Of a stretch of 64,000 bases of DNA, positions 23,639 to 33,876 are shown piece after piece; position 1 is the first letter of the stretch, and the number at the start of each line of letters is the position of its first letter. This DNA is from Siphonodentalium dalli (Eukaryota; Mollusca; Scaphopoda; Gadilida; Siphonodentaliidae), in contig CP136069.1 in assembly GCA_032622095.1 (NCBI GenBank), forward strand, positions 121,264,126-121,328,125, in the 5' to 3' direction. The notes under the pieces were generated by a model, which was given only the letters and a program-made list of their open reading frames with translations, did not search any database and was not told the origin of the DNA. The translations under genes were made by a program, and so were the position numbers.

Positions 23639-23906
23639 TTCCGGTGCGCAGTTACAGCTAAAATGCCGCAAAAAAGTTGCTCTGAAAAAAATGAATAATT
23701 TGATAGTATTAAACTAAGATCGCGGTAAACAAAGGAAATCTTCGACAGATAAAAGATCGTCGGTGCAATTGAGATGAAGCTAGAAGTATTTCCGGATGGC
23801 ATTGAGCTGTAATCTAATGACTTTTGTCAGTAAGTAATCTACTGATGTGACCGCCCTGTGGCAGCCATATTGGATTTTCGTAAACAAAAAATCAAAACAA
23901 TAACAA

Positions 23907-24833
23907 ATGACGAAGCCAACGAAAAGAAAGAAGAACGCTAAAAACGATTCACAAAATTCAACATTAAATAGCGAAGATAGTCTTAATCCTTCACCAAAAA
24001 AACAATTAACAATGCAAGACTTTATAAACAACAAACCAGAGAATGAACCCCCATCGCCGATTCTTGGAAATATCCCAAGTCAGATAACAGAACTTATTCA
24101 ACGAGTGAATGCCCTATCTGACTCTTCAAAACAAAATCATGAGCACTATTCTACCGAACAAAAGTCACAACTTGTTGAATTCGGGAAAATAGTGAGTACT
24201 TTCAAAACTGAGATCATGGATATGTTCAATGCGAAAATTTCAACAATGGAGAAGAAAATCATAAACATGGAACAGGAAAAAGTTAAAATGGCAAAACATG
24301 TTGAAGTAAAACAAAGAGAATGGAACGAAGAGCGGGAAATATATAAATATAAACTAAATGATCTAGAACAGCAGGGGAGAAAAGATAGCGTGAGGATATT
24401 TGGCATCAAAGAGGTGAGTGGAAGAGAAACACGACATGACTGTGCTAAAGAGGCCATGTGTATCTTTAACGATAAATTAAAACTTAATTTCCACCCAGCA
24501 GTTATTTCAATAGCTCATATGATTGGAAGGAAAGTGGAGGAAAATAGACAGGATGGACAAAAGCATCGAGGTCCTCGACCAATTCTAGTGAAGTTTTCTT
24601 CCTGGAGCCCCAAATTGGATGTGATAGAGAGCAGAAAACAACTGAAAGGGTCGGGCTTTACTATTGTTGAGGATGCAACTAAATTAAACTACGAACTGCT
24701 CAAGAAAGCCTACAAAGCAGACACAATCTCCAATTCTTGGATTACAAATGGCAAATTATTTGCCAAGAAAACAAATGGTGCAATTGTAAAATTTATTTCT
24801 GATGCAGATCTTGATGAAATTATCAAGGGATAA
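23907..24833 (+). CDS. LINE-plus ORF1 protein (L1 ORF1p-like)
   Basis: 308 residues, intact. The first 50 residues are Lys/Ser/Asn-rich. Residues about 90-155 are coiled-coil-like (many E/K with spaced I/M/L), expected to trimerise. From about 155 an RNA-recognition domain typical of L1 ORF1 begins: D-S-V-R-I-F-G-I, then a-h-M-I-G-R, then R-P-I-L-V-K-F. A C-terminal domain follows with RKQLKGSGFTIVEDATKLNYELL and a nGKLFAK...GAIVKF stretch. By family, it binds LINE RNA and acts as a chaperone during target-primed reverse transcription. The start at 23,907 is the first ATG of the frame and lies about 270 nt inside the element. Confidence 0.88.
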   Translation: MTKPTKRKKNAKNDSQNSTLNSEDSLNPSPKKQLTMQDFINNKPENEPPSPILGNIPSQITELIQRVNALSDSSKQNHEHYSTEQKSQLVEFGKIVSTFKTEIMDMFNAKISTMEKKIINMEQEKVKMAKHVEVKQREWNEEREIYKYKLNDLEQQGRKDSVRIFGIKEVSGRETRHDCAKEAMCIFNDKLKLNFHPAVISIAHMIGRKVEENRQDGQKHRGPRPILVKFSSWSPKLDVIESRKQLKGSGFTIVEDATKLNYELLKKAYKADTISNSWITNGKLFAKKTNGAIVKFISDADLDEIIKG

Positions 24834-26135
24834 ACCCTTAAAATCTACAATGAATATGTTTGTAAATATCTTTTGAATCTGTATTGAATGTTATATAGTT
24901 GTACAGCCCCACTGTTGAATATCATTGTTGTAAACACTGACATGAATATGCTAAACCACTCTACCATATAACAGTAAAAACCCTGATTTCAACACATGTT
25001 ATGGTTGAAAGAACAAATCCTGTGTCAGATACCACCATGCATATCCACTCAATATGATGGGTTCAATCAAACAACCCATTATAAAGCTATATCTGGGATT
25101 TGCACGGGGGTACTTGACCAAGACTGGACTTTAACCACTTATAGTCTGATAGTATGATAATACCACACAGTAAATTCAAGATTGAAATTATTTTCCAAAA
25201 AGCTTATGTGCACTCGTATAGAGTATAAGCATGTTTGTTAAGTAAATACCATTACATACCTAACTTCAGTACATAGTCCATTCAAAATCCATTTAATAGA
25301 ATATGAACATCAAGAAATATTGTAATTTAATCACCATACATAACTTTCCCAAGCAGCGTTTTGTCGACGCGGACTCAAAATGCCAAAATATCAATACTGA
25401 AGATATGGGTCAATCTAGTAATTTGACCTCTTATTCACTGTCTGCATGATGTCTGGCACGACAACAGCCAACTCACCTATCATAATAACAATAGGACTTA
25501 CTCAGTCTATCAAATGTAACAAAATCTAGACCACCACGTGGTCACAAATGGAATGCAGTATTATCGATTTTTCTGATATTCTATTTTTATATTTTAACCC
25601 TGATACAACTTTAAAATAGAGAGAGTAAGGTATAGGATACGCGTATGTTCCAGACTAACTTATGAATATCCATGTTCTTCCTAAATCCGAACTTTACCTA
25701 TCTAATTAAGATAGAATAATAATAGTGGTCCTTAAGTTAAGTAATACATGAGTAAATTACACTTGAAGACATTTTCAAAATTTCAAACCAATTCTTTAAA
25801 AAAAAAAAAAAAAAAAAATTCTTTCTTCGATTTCTCGTATGTAGTTTCATGACTCCAAAGAAATATGATCAGGTGACTGTAATAACACATACACAATGTT
25901 GAACCGAACCAGGGCGGTCGCTCATAACCTCAACCATGGAGGTTTCGTATCGGATTTCACTTAATTTTGTTTTGTTTTTTTTATATATTCAGTATGTTTG
26001 TGTGTCAGTATGCATGATCTGTATGGTTGATTCTTATTCAAGTGGCGTAATATATTATTGTGCTGTATTTTCTAAATATATATACATTATCTCCTATGTA
26101 CTTCTATGTCGATGTTTCGGTAGTCTGCATGCTAG
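24834..26135 (+). other. Inter-ORF spacer of LINE-plus (1.3 kb)
   Basis: Between ORF1 stop and ORF2 start. No conserved frame; an A run of about 22 lies at 25,798-25,819 and a T-rich stretch at about 25,967-25,985. A hydrophobic 72-codon frame (25,936-26,154) overlaps the ORF2 start by 19 nt in another frame and is probably chance. Confidence 0.7.
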
Positions 26136-29100
26136 TTGTCGATTATGTCTATAAAGATACTGTCTTCAAATTGCCGAGGTCTCAATCAGTCAGAGAAACG
26201 ACGCGACGTGTTCCGATATTTACGAGCACAAAATGCCTCAATATACTGTCTACAAGACACACATTTCACAAAAGATATGGAAAGATACATTTCTTCAGAA
26301 TGGGGTTTCAAAACAATATTGGCACCCTTCTCATCGCAATCGCGTGGTGTGGCAATTCTATTTAGCCAGAACCTCGACTTTCAAATACACAATTCTATCA
26401 AAGATGAATCTGGAAACTTTATAATAATCGATGTAACCGTAGACAAATTGAGAATGACTTTAGTTAACATATATGGCCCAAACGAAGATAACCCTGAATT
26501 TTACAAACAGCTGAAAACTAAGATTATTAACATGGGTAACACCCAAATAATAATATGTGGTGATTGGAATATGGTACAAAATCAGTCCGCTGATACTTTA
26601 AATTATAAACATATTAACAATCCCCGGGCTAAAGAAGCGGTGGGCGACCTTGCCGACAGACTAGAACTGGTGGATGCTTGGAGAGTTAATAACAAAGACA
26701 AAAAACGATATACATGGAGAAAAAAATCTCCAATAAAAATGGCTAGACTAGATTACTTTATGATATCTGAAGATCTTCTAAGTTTAGTTGGTACAGGGAC
26801 CGATATATTACCAGGATACCGCTCTGATCATTCCATAATATCACTCACATTGAAATTAAATACAATTGTGAGAGGTCGAGGTTATTGGAAATTTAACACC
26901 TCCCTACTTCGTGACAATGAATATGCAGTATTAGTACATTCTATTATAGAAAGAAATAAACTAAGATACGATTATAAACTGAATATATGTGAAGAAAATA
27001 CAAGTAGTGTTACTTGTAAAATTAGTAAACGCCTATTTTTAGACACACTCTTATTGGATATAAGAGGTGAAACAATAAATTTCACAGCAAAACGAAAAAG
27101 AGAACGCAAAAAGAAAGAGGACGAATTAAACAAAACTAAAGTAAAATTGGAAAGAACGGTCGATAACAAGGACCAATGTTTAACAGGAAGAGATGAATTA
27201 TTGGAAAAATTACAAAAAATAGACTCGGAGCTCTATGAAATTAGAAAAGAAGATACGAGGGGGGCAATGATAAGATCTAGAGCCAGGTGGATTGAAAACG
27301 GAGAAAAACCCACAAAATATTTCTTGAATCTCGAAAAGCGCAATTTCATTTCTAAAACTCTATCGATGCTCACCGATTCCACTGCTAAAAACATTGATAA
27401 TCAGTCCGACATAATGAACGAAGCAAGAACATTTTACAGTACTTTATATGCATCTAAAAAAATAAACGATTCTGATATTAGCACTATCCTCAGTGAAGAA
27501 ACTTATCCAGTGTTAACAAACGATACTGCGAATAGCATAGAAGGGCCAATAACTCTAAACGAACTAACAAACGCATTGAAAAGATCACAAAATGATAAGA
27601 GCAGCGGTCTGGATGGATTTCCGTATGAGTTCTGGAATTTTTTTTGGCAAAACTTAGGTCTAATTCTTTGTGAGTCCCTTCGTGAAGCATTTGATACTGG
27701 TGAATTATCCATAACCCAAAAACAAGGACTTATTACTCTTCTTCCGAAAAAAGATAAAGAGAGACATCTTTTAAAGAACTGGCGTCCGATAACTCTGTTA
27801 AATATAACATATAAACTAGCTTCCTCTTGTATAGCTGAACGAATGAAAAATGTTCTACCCGATATAATCAGCCATGATCAAACTGGTTTCTTAAAAAATC
27901 GGTATATTGGAGACAACACTAGATTAATTTATGATATTATCCATAAGACAAAATTAGCTGATAAACCTGGTCTTCTGCTCCTGCTAGATTTTGAAAAGGC
28001 ATTTGATTCAGTATCATGGAAATTTATAAATAAATGCCTTGACCTTTTTAACTTTGGTGATGACATAAAAAAATGGATTTATACTTTCTACACAAATATC
28101 AACTCATCTATTCTGATAAATGGACATATATCTCAGAGTTTCCAACTAAACCGTGGCTGTCGGCAGGGTGACCCAATTTCGCCTTATATTTTTCTGATAT
28201 GCGCAGAAATCTTAGCTATCATGATTAAATCTAATAAACGCATTAAAGGTATAAACCTCGGCAATTTTGAATACAAAATCACACAGTATGCAGACGACAC
28301 AACTCTCATCTTAGACGGCAGAGAAGAAAGCCTAAGGGAAGTATACAATGTATTAACACTGTTCGCAAATCTTTCAGGTTTGAAAATTAACCCTAGCAAG
28401 TGTCAGGCATCGTGGATAGGTTCTTATACTGGGCATAGAGATGGTATATGCTCAGATCTTGGTATCAGATTTGATAGCTCATTTGATCTTCTAGGGATTC
28501 ATTTCGATACACATCTTGATAAAATGAAAATCAACTACGATACAAAATTTGCTGATGTGAAACGACTGATTGAGACATGGAAACACCGATTACTGACGCC
28601 TATTGGTCGAATAACTGTAATAAAATCACTTATACTCCCAAAATTAACACACCTGTTCGTGTCACTTCCAAATCCCGATAAAACATTTATGAAAAAATTG
28701 GACACTATGCTTTATAATTTTCTATGGAATTCAAAACGTGATCGAGTGAAACGCAAAGTTGTATGCTAAGATTACAAAAACGGTGGCTTGAAAATGGTTA
28801 ATGTCAATAATTTTATGCTGTCAATGAAAATAACTTGGGTGAGACGCCTCATAACAAAGAGCGCCAAGTGGATGCCCCTCACAGATATTCCATTATGCGA
28901 AGACCCCATGTTCCTTACATATGAGCATGGCTATTTAGAGAAACAGGCAAAGAAATTAACAAATCCATTCTGGCATGACGTTTTGTTATCATTTGTCAAA
29001 TTTTTACAACAAAATGTGAACAATTGCAATATATCCACATGTACGCTGTGGAATAATTCAAATATAAAACAATATGGAAAGGTAATAAACTTCACTTCTT

Positions 29101-29936
29101 GGCGCGAAAAAGGGATTATGTATATAAATGATATGCTAGATAGTAAAGGTTCTTTTCTTTCACAAGAAGCCATACATAAGACATTTAATATACGCACAGA
29201 CTTCATCACTGTAAACACTATACAGCAGCAGATAAAATTAGCAGCAAAAAAGCTTGGCCAACAGATAACTCGAGTTTCTTACCCCATTCTACCCACTAAC
29301 TTCATCACTTTGCTTAAAAATTCGCGGGGAGGACAAGATTTTTACAAAACTTTGAACGATTCTCAAATTACGACTAAAGCGCGCACAAAATGGCAATCAC
29401 AGTTTCCTGATATGGGAAGTACATTATTTACATATGATAAACTACCCTTTCTCACGACGCCTGACACCAAGCTACAATGGTTACAATTCCGAATAAATTC
29501 TAGAATATTATCAACTAACAACTTTCTACACATATCTAATATAAGACAAGATGGCAAATGTGATAGGTGTAAAAGTGAAAGGGAAGATATCAACCACATT
29601 TTTTGGGATTGTTGTTATGTGCAGACATTTATTAGAGATATCTGTAATTGGGGAAAAAATAATGATATAAATCTTTATCCCACAAATATGACGATGATTC
29701 TTGGCACACCACCCATTAGTAAAAACTATACTAAAAATTTGCTCTGGCTCCTAATTAAACAATATATATATCGGTCTAAATTTAAACCAATCACTTTGTC
29801 TGTTAATGTTTTCCTCAAAGAGTTGGCATATAGATACGATTGCGAAAAATATACAGCACGATGTCAATCGAAACTTTCAGAATTCTTGAAAAACTGGTTC
29901 CTTATAGAAAAAGCTTTAAACAAACAGGCGACTTAA
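26136..29936 (+). pseudogene. LINE-plus ORF2 (endonuclease, reverse transcriptase) with one in-frame stop
   Basis: About 1,266 codons in one frame, broken only by TAA at 28,767-28,769. Endonuclease: N12 in SSNCRG, D41 in CLQDTHF, YGPN, GDWN, RLDYF, SDHS. Reverse transcriptase: NWRPITLLN, LLDFEKAFDSVSW, GCRQGDPISP, Y-A-D-D at about residues 718-721. After the stop come the thumb/C-terminal part and a zinc knuckle CDRCK....NH....C. LINE-minus has Gln-Gln-Asp-Tyr where this copy has Cys-stop-Asp-Tyr, so one base change (CAA or CAG to TAA/TAG type) can explain the stop. The second Met (codon 4) aligns with the start of the LINE-minus ORF2 and may be the real start. Confidence 0.92.
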
Positions 29937-30313
29937 TAAAAATTCGACAAAGTTACTTTAATTTTTGAGACTCCTATCGATTATCACGCAGTCAGTTAAA
30001 ACATATACTATCTACCACCATCTCCACAATAGCCTCTATGTTGAGAGTTGAGTCCATCCGAAACATCCGACATATTTATAATACATTTACTATATATATA
30101 CTAAGCATACGCATATGTTTATGTATTGTATAACTTTATACCACTGGTGTGCGAATGCTGTGAGCCAGGCGAGTGCGTGCAGTAAGAAAGAGATATGTGT
30201 GAACGCGAGGAATGCCATATATGTATACACTTATCAATGCTATTGAACATTCTGTATTTGACATTCCTCAATGTGATTGTTTCTTCAATAAACATTTAAA
30301 AAACCAAAAACAA

Positions 30314-30330
30314 AAACATTGCGCATACAT
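30314..30330. repeat. Target-site duplication of LINE-plus, right
   Basis: aaacattgcgcatacat, identical to 23,622-23,638 and directly after the A-rich tail. Confidence 0.92.
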
Positions 30331-30627
30331 GTATAGTGTGCATATAGTGTACATATAGCATTTACAAATATAATTATATACACATCTAAAACATTGTCTC
30401 TATTTATACAATAAACAATATATAAGAATCAATATAGAAGATTTAAATGTCACAATTTTGAGCGCAAGATGTCGCAATATTAACCGCAAAATGTTGATAT
30501 ATTAAGCGCAAAATATTGCAATAATAGCACAAGCGACATGCTTATAAGCGTTTCCACTTGCAATGTTATTTCGATATTGGGCGCGAAAATAGCGCGCTTA
30601 ATATACCACTTCTTTTGACTTGTACTG
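30331..30627 (+). mobile_element. TA-target MITE, right half
   Basis: Completes the MITE begun at 23,423. It ends accacttcttttgacttgtactg with TA at 30,628-30,629. Internal motif copies (gcaatattaaccgcaaaat, gatattgggcgcgaaaat) match those in the left half. Confidence 0.75.
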
Positions 30628-30629
30628 TA

Positions 30630-30745
30630 TATCAATAACAGCCAGTTGGGATTGGAACTTTCAAGACATCAGCAGATCCCATAATAACTGTGCGCGATGA
30701 CTTGGCGACAATGTTATCCTGTAGTCGCACATTATCCATGTCATT
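30630..30745 (+). mobile_element. Element A, copy 1, segment 3
   Basis: Continues into sequence matching the inverted copy at 37,133-37,235 (gggattgaaa.cttcaagaca, cagcagatccc, ataactgtgcgcgatgactt). Similarity fades near 30,745, so the true right end of element A is not resolved. Confidence 0.65.
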
Positions 30746-31717
30746 TTAAAGCATGATGCATCAAACTGTATACTGGTATCACGACACTTAGTATCAATAT
30801 CACTGAGTCAGCCAAAGATAGTTTGATAAGAACATCCAACCAATACTCCCGGTAAATTGTCGTAATAACTTGACGATAACATGGCGAATGATGACAATGT
30901 CTCATATCCACACGTTTCAATGAAAATTAATGAACACGGGATGAATTGGTCACTGTAATTGTAAAGTTAGAGTTGTAGATATGTGATCATCCGTCACTGC
31001 GCGGCGTCAGTTCATTGTTTACGGTGTTGTTGTTGTTGTTGACATTGAAGAATTTGTGAATTACACTGGTGCGTACAGTACATGTACATGTATATCATCT
31101 CTTGTAAATGTACATGCATGTGCTTTGAAACAATCAGATTCAGAACACTGTCAACTGGATTGTCAACATTCTAATAGTAATAGTTGAGTCGTTGTTGTTA
31201 TTATTGTCACTATTGGTTGACGTCGAAAGCTAGTGTTAATTGTACCTGTATCATCTTGTGTCGGTAAATGTGCCAGTGTATTGACACTAAGTCACAACAC
31301 TGTCAATTTCTACATCAGCACTGAGTAGAATGAAGTCAGACTCCGGATCATGCCATGATTGACATGAATCTCTACTGTCGAATTTAGTGGAAATTGTCCG
31401 GATTAAGCCGGTTTTCGCAGAATTGAAACTTGTCCGGTTATCAAAGGAACCGAAATCAGACCGTCTTAACAACTGTCCATAATCGAAAAGGTAACAGTTT
31501 CCAAAAAAAAAAATAGTTTGCTATCAACGATAAATGGCGAAGAAATGAGCTGAGTGCTAAAGCGGGAACTTAACCCCGGAATTAGAATAACGTACCGTAC
31601 TCATGATAATTCGTACCGACCCGCATAACACAGAATGAATGCCGGATTTATATTTCATATTAAATATCAGCAGAGTAAGATTCAGTCACACTCTATGGAC
31701 TCATTGCCGCATATAAT
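30746..31717. other. Intergenic with a tandem duplication
   Basis: No coding sequence recognised. Contains the imperfect duplication at 31,022-31,315 described separately. A short A run lies near 31,503. Confidence 0.4.
31022..31315. repeat. Imperfect tandem duplication, period about 165 bp
   Basis: Both units begin with a gttgtt run followed by a ttgac string, contain a tgtatcatct..tgta.atgt block, and end aacactgtcaa (about 31,146 and 31,299). Units are diverged. Confidence 0.5.
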
Positions 31718-32935
31718 ACTAGCAGGTTAGCCCGCCACTGTCGGCGTTGGTCAGAAACATGACATTTTGTAAATTATTTTTTTAAATAAAAACTTTTTTA
31801 ATTTTTTTAATTAAAGGTACGATTGGCCTTGGCGGTGGATATCCTGTGAAAATATTTCCACCCGTCAAAAACCGCTACAAACAGAAAGAACATCAAAATG
31901 TAGACAGACTTTGTCCGTATACAAATAAGAAATATCGCATAAACAGTATGTTATTGTCATATGTTTGACTATTGTTATGTAAACAAGAGCATAAAAAGTT
32001 ACTTTTCTGGTGTTTGTTTATATTATGATGGTAAACATAAAGAGCGTTCTTTGTTGGTGAATTCCTGATATGGAACTAATAAAGAGCGTTTATGCCATTT
32101 GTGTGTGATTAGCCAGTAACATGTGCTGTCTTCTGTAACACAATCAGGCTCTTGCTCAGGTAAAATATAGTAGGTCTTCATGATAACATGCTGTTTACGC
32201 GATGGTCATGGTATATATGAACGAAACTGTATGCGTTTTAATATTTTTCTGTTTACGGTGTTTGGAACAAATATGAATATTTTCGACAATTAAGGCCTCG
32301 CGTGCCTTTAATTAAACAAATTAAATTTTTTTTTTCAATTCGTCGAAATCCGCCAGTTTTACCCGATTTTATCTTGAATTGATAATTTTGAAGGTCAAGG
32401 TCAGGTCGGGGTCACAATTTAACCCTCCCATGAGCTCAATCGGTTCGAGTCTATAAAGGACACACACATATATATATCATTTGTGGGTACCCGTTTCAAG
32501 GTGAAGATCACCTAGGACGGAAAACTGACCATATCCCAGTTCCTAGGAAGCCCTAAGTACGTAAGAATCACACAACACGCTCATGTCTGGATACCATAAG
32601 TACGTAAGAATCACACAACACGCTAACCGACGCTGACGCCCGTGTACAGACGTAAGAATCACATTACGCACATACGCTCTTTATCAACTACACTGCGGAT
32701 AGGAACGCTCTTTAACTATCAACCCGATTGATCCCCGCCGTGCCGTTGACGGTGATTTTGATGATTGGGGGCGAAGAACGGGTGGTGGGAGCTTCTCCAA
32801 AACGCCGCGATGACCATTCCCGTGGGATTTTACCCTTAGATGGGAAGTTTGGGCTCCATCGAGCCAGCCGTTTTAGAGTCTATAGAGGACAAATATACAC
32901 ATATATTTATATACGTAGTTCTCAAAATATATAGT
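31718..32935 (-). mobile_element. Helitron-like element 4 (compound, carries a TTAA MITE)
   Basis: Minus-strand 3' end CTAGT (plus ACTAG 31,718-31,722) with the string gtggcgggctaacctg, nearly identical to the end at 2,547. The 5' end TCTACTATATATTTTGAG lies near 32,935. A second internal 5'-like end (gagtctataaaggacacaca, about 32,445) suggests two elements joined. Contains the TTAA MITE at 31,815-32,307 and three copies of a cgtaagaatcaca module (about 32,560, 32,603, 32,651). No Rep/helicase frame. Confidence 0.5.
31815..32307 (-). mobile_element. TTAA-target MITE, copy 1 (inverted)
   Basis: 493 bp bounded by TTAA on both sides (31,811-31,814 and 32,308-32,311), with inverted termini AGGTACGATTGGCC and AGGCACGCGAGGCC. 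Copies 2 and 3 (43,050 and 61,733) are in the opposite orientation and of nearly equal length. The TTAA duplication plus TTAAAGG terminus fit Kolobok/T2-type MITEs; piggyBac-type is the alternative. Non-coding. Confidence 0.85.
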
Positions 32936-33014
32936 AGATGGTCGCCGATAAATATACTATTGAATTTTGACAGCATGACTTTGAATCACGAAAATATTTA
33001 ATTTAGACAATTTT

Positions 33015-33108
33015 CATGGACACAAAAATAACGGTAAAAAACCGTCAAACTGATGAAACGGTATGGGACCGTCGATTATATGACGACCCGTGTATACGAC
33101 TAACAGTG
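33015..33108 (-). mobile_element. Fragment related to element A
   Basis: Read on minus it begins CACTGTTAG and contains paired ACGGT/ACCGT motifs (gacggtcccataccgt, gacggttttttaccgt), like the start of element A at 15,460. The body differs, so this is a related or truncated family member. Confidence 0.5.
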
Positions 33109-33785
33109 TATATACACTCAATTGTGAATATTTATCTCGATCAGGGACGCAATTGCCGGCGATAAACTTAACACAAATGATTTCGCCATCGAGAGCGATT
33201 GCATTTAATTAATGTATCAGAATGATGATGTGCATAGATTATTCTCAATTTATATTTGATCACCCTACCGGTGTAGGAGTAGATAACCTATTCTGGATAT
33301 ATAGTCTGGTTGAATCTTCAAATTATATATGTTCATAGAATTTCTACTAAATTACATTTTCACCTTCGCAGTGAAGTGACTAAGATGTGTTATTCAGTAT
33401 GACTCAATCCTAATTAATTTAACTAAGCTTGCAATTTAACTAAGTCGTTCTGGCTAATCAAGTTAGTCATTATTTTGACAAACCTTTAACCAACCTAAGT
33501 TAGTCATCTTCCCTGACCTTTTTACCACTGATGTTTGACCGCCACACAAAATACAAAACCTGATTAAATTACTTTATATTCGATGTTGGACAACACAATT
33601 AACACGTCCATTGACAATTGTCTGTTACAGAAAGAGTATATAGTAATCATGGCGTCGAATTGGATAGTCCATCCATTTTTGTGCGCGACGCGAACTTGTA
33701 ATTAGAATATTCAGACTTAGTAGTGATTCATCAATACATTGTTATGTTATATTGTACAAAAATGTGTTATCTTCTCCACACGCAG

Positions 33786-33876
33786 GGTGTCACACACATT
33801 GGTGCGAGGCGACTGGGTACCACATTGCCCTTCTTGTGGATAACAGGAACTCATCTTGTATCTGTTTGGTTACCGG
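33786..33876 (+). CDS. C-type-lectin-like exon (exon L1), partial gene
   Basis: A 91-nt exon between an acceptor (ccacacgcag) and donor gtatgt, phase 0 to phase 1. Its 30 residues align without gaps to the exon at 58,255-58,345, with identities G-V-T-H, G-A, L, W, G, H-L-V, W and P. Several codon pairs differ only in the third base (GTC/GTA, ACA/ACT, CAC/CAT, GCG/GCC), which supports this frame as coding. The pattern G-A ... W-[IV]-x-G ... W-x-P matches the middle of a C-type lectin domain (the W-x-G..NW-x-P stretch before the Ca-binding loop). Here the Asn before the second Trp is replaced by Val, so sugar binding cannot be assumed. Flanking exons of this gene were not identified, so it may be a gene fragment. 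Confidence 0.5.

Larger units (their letters stand above)
23639..30313 (+). mobile_element. Full-length L1/Tx1-type LINE (LINE-plus)
   Basis: A 6.7-kb non-LTR retrotransposon inserted in the TA-target MITE and flanked by a perfect 17-bp target duplication. Order: 5' UTR about 270 nt, ORF1 (23,907-24,833), a 1.3-kb spacer, ORF2 (26,136-29,936) with a single in-frame stop, and a 3' UTR of about 370 nt ending in an aataaa box and an A-rich tail (about 30,288-30,316). It has the same architecture as LINE-minus but clearly different sequence, so it is a separate family of the same clade. It lies divergently oriented to LINE-minus. Confidence 0.93.

Noticed and set aside
25936-26154. 72-codon hydrophobic frame overlapping LINE-plus ORF2 start as a third LINE protein
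   Set aside because: No counterpart in LINE-minus. Composition follows T-rich DNA.
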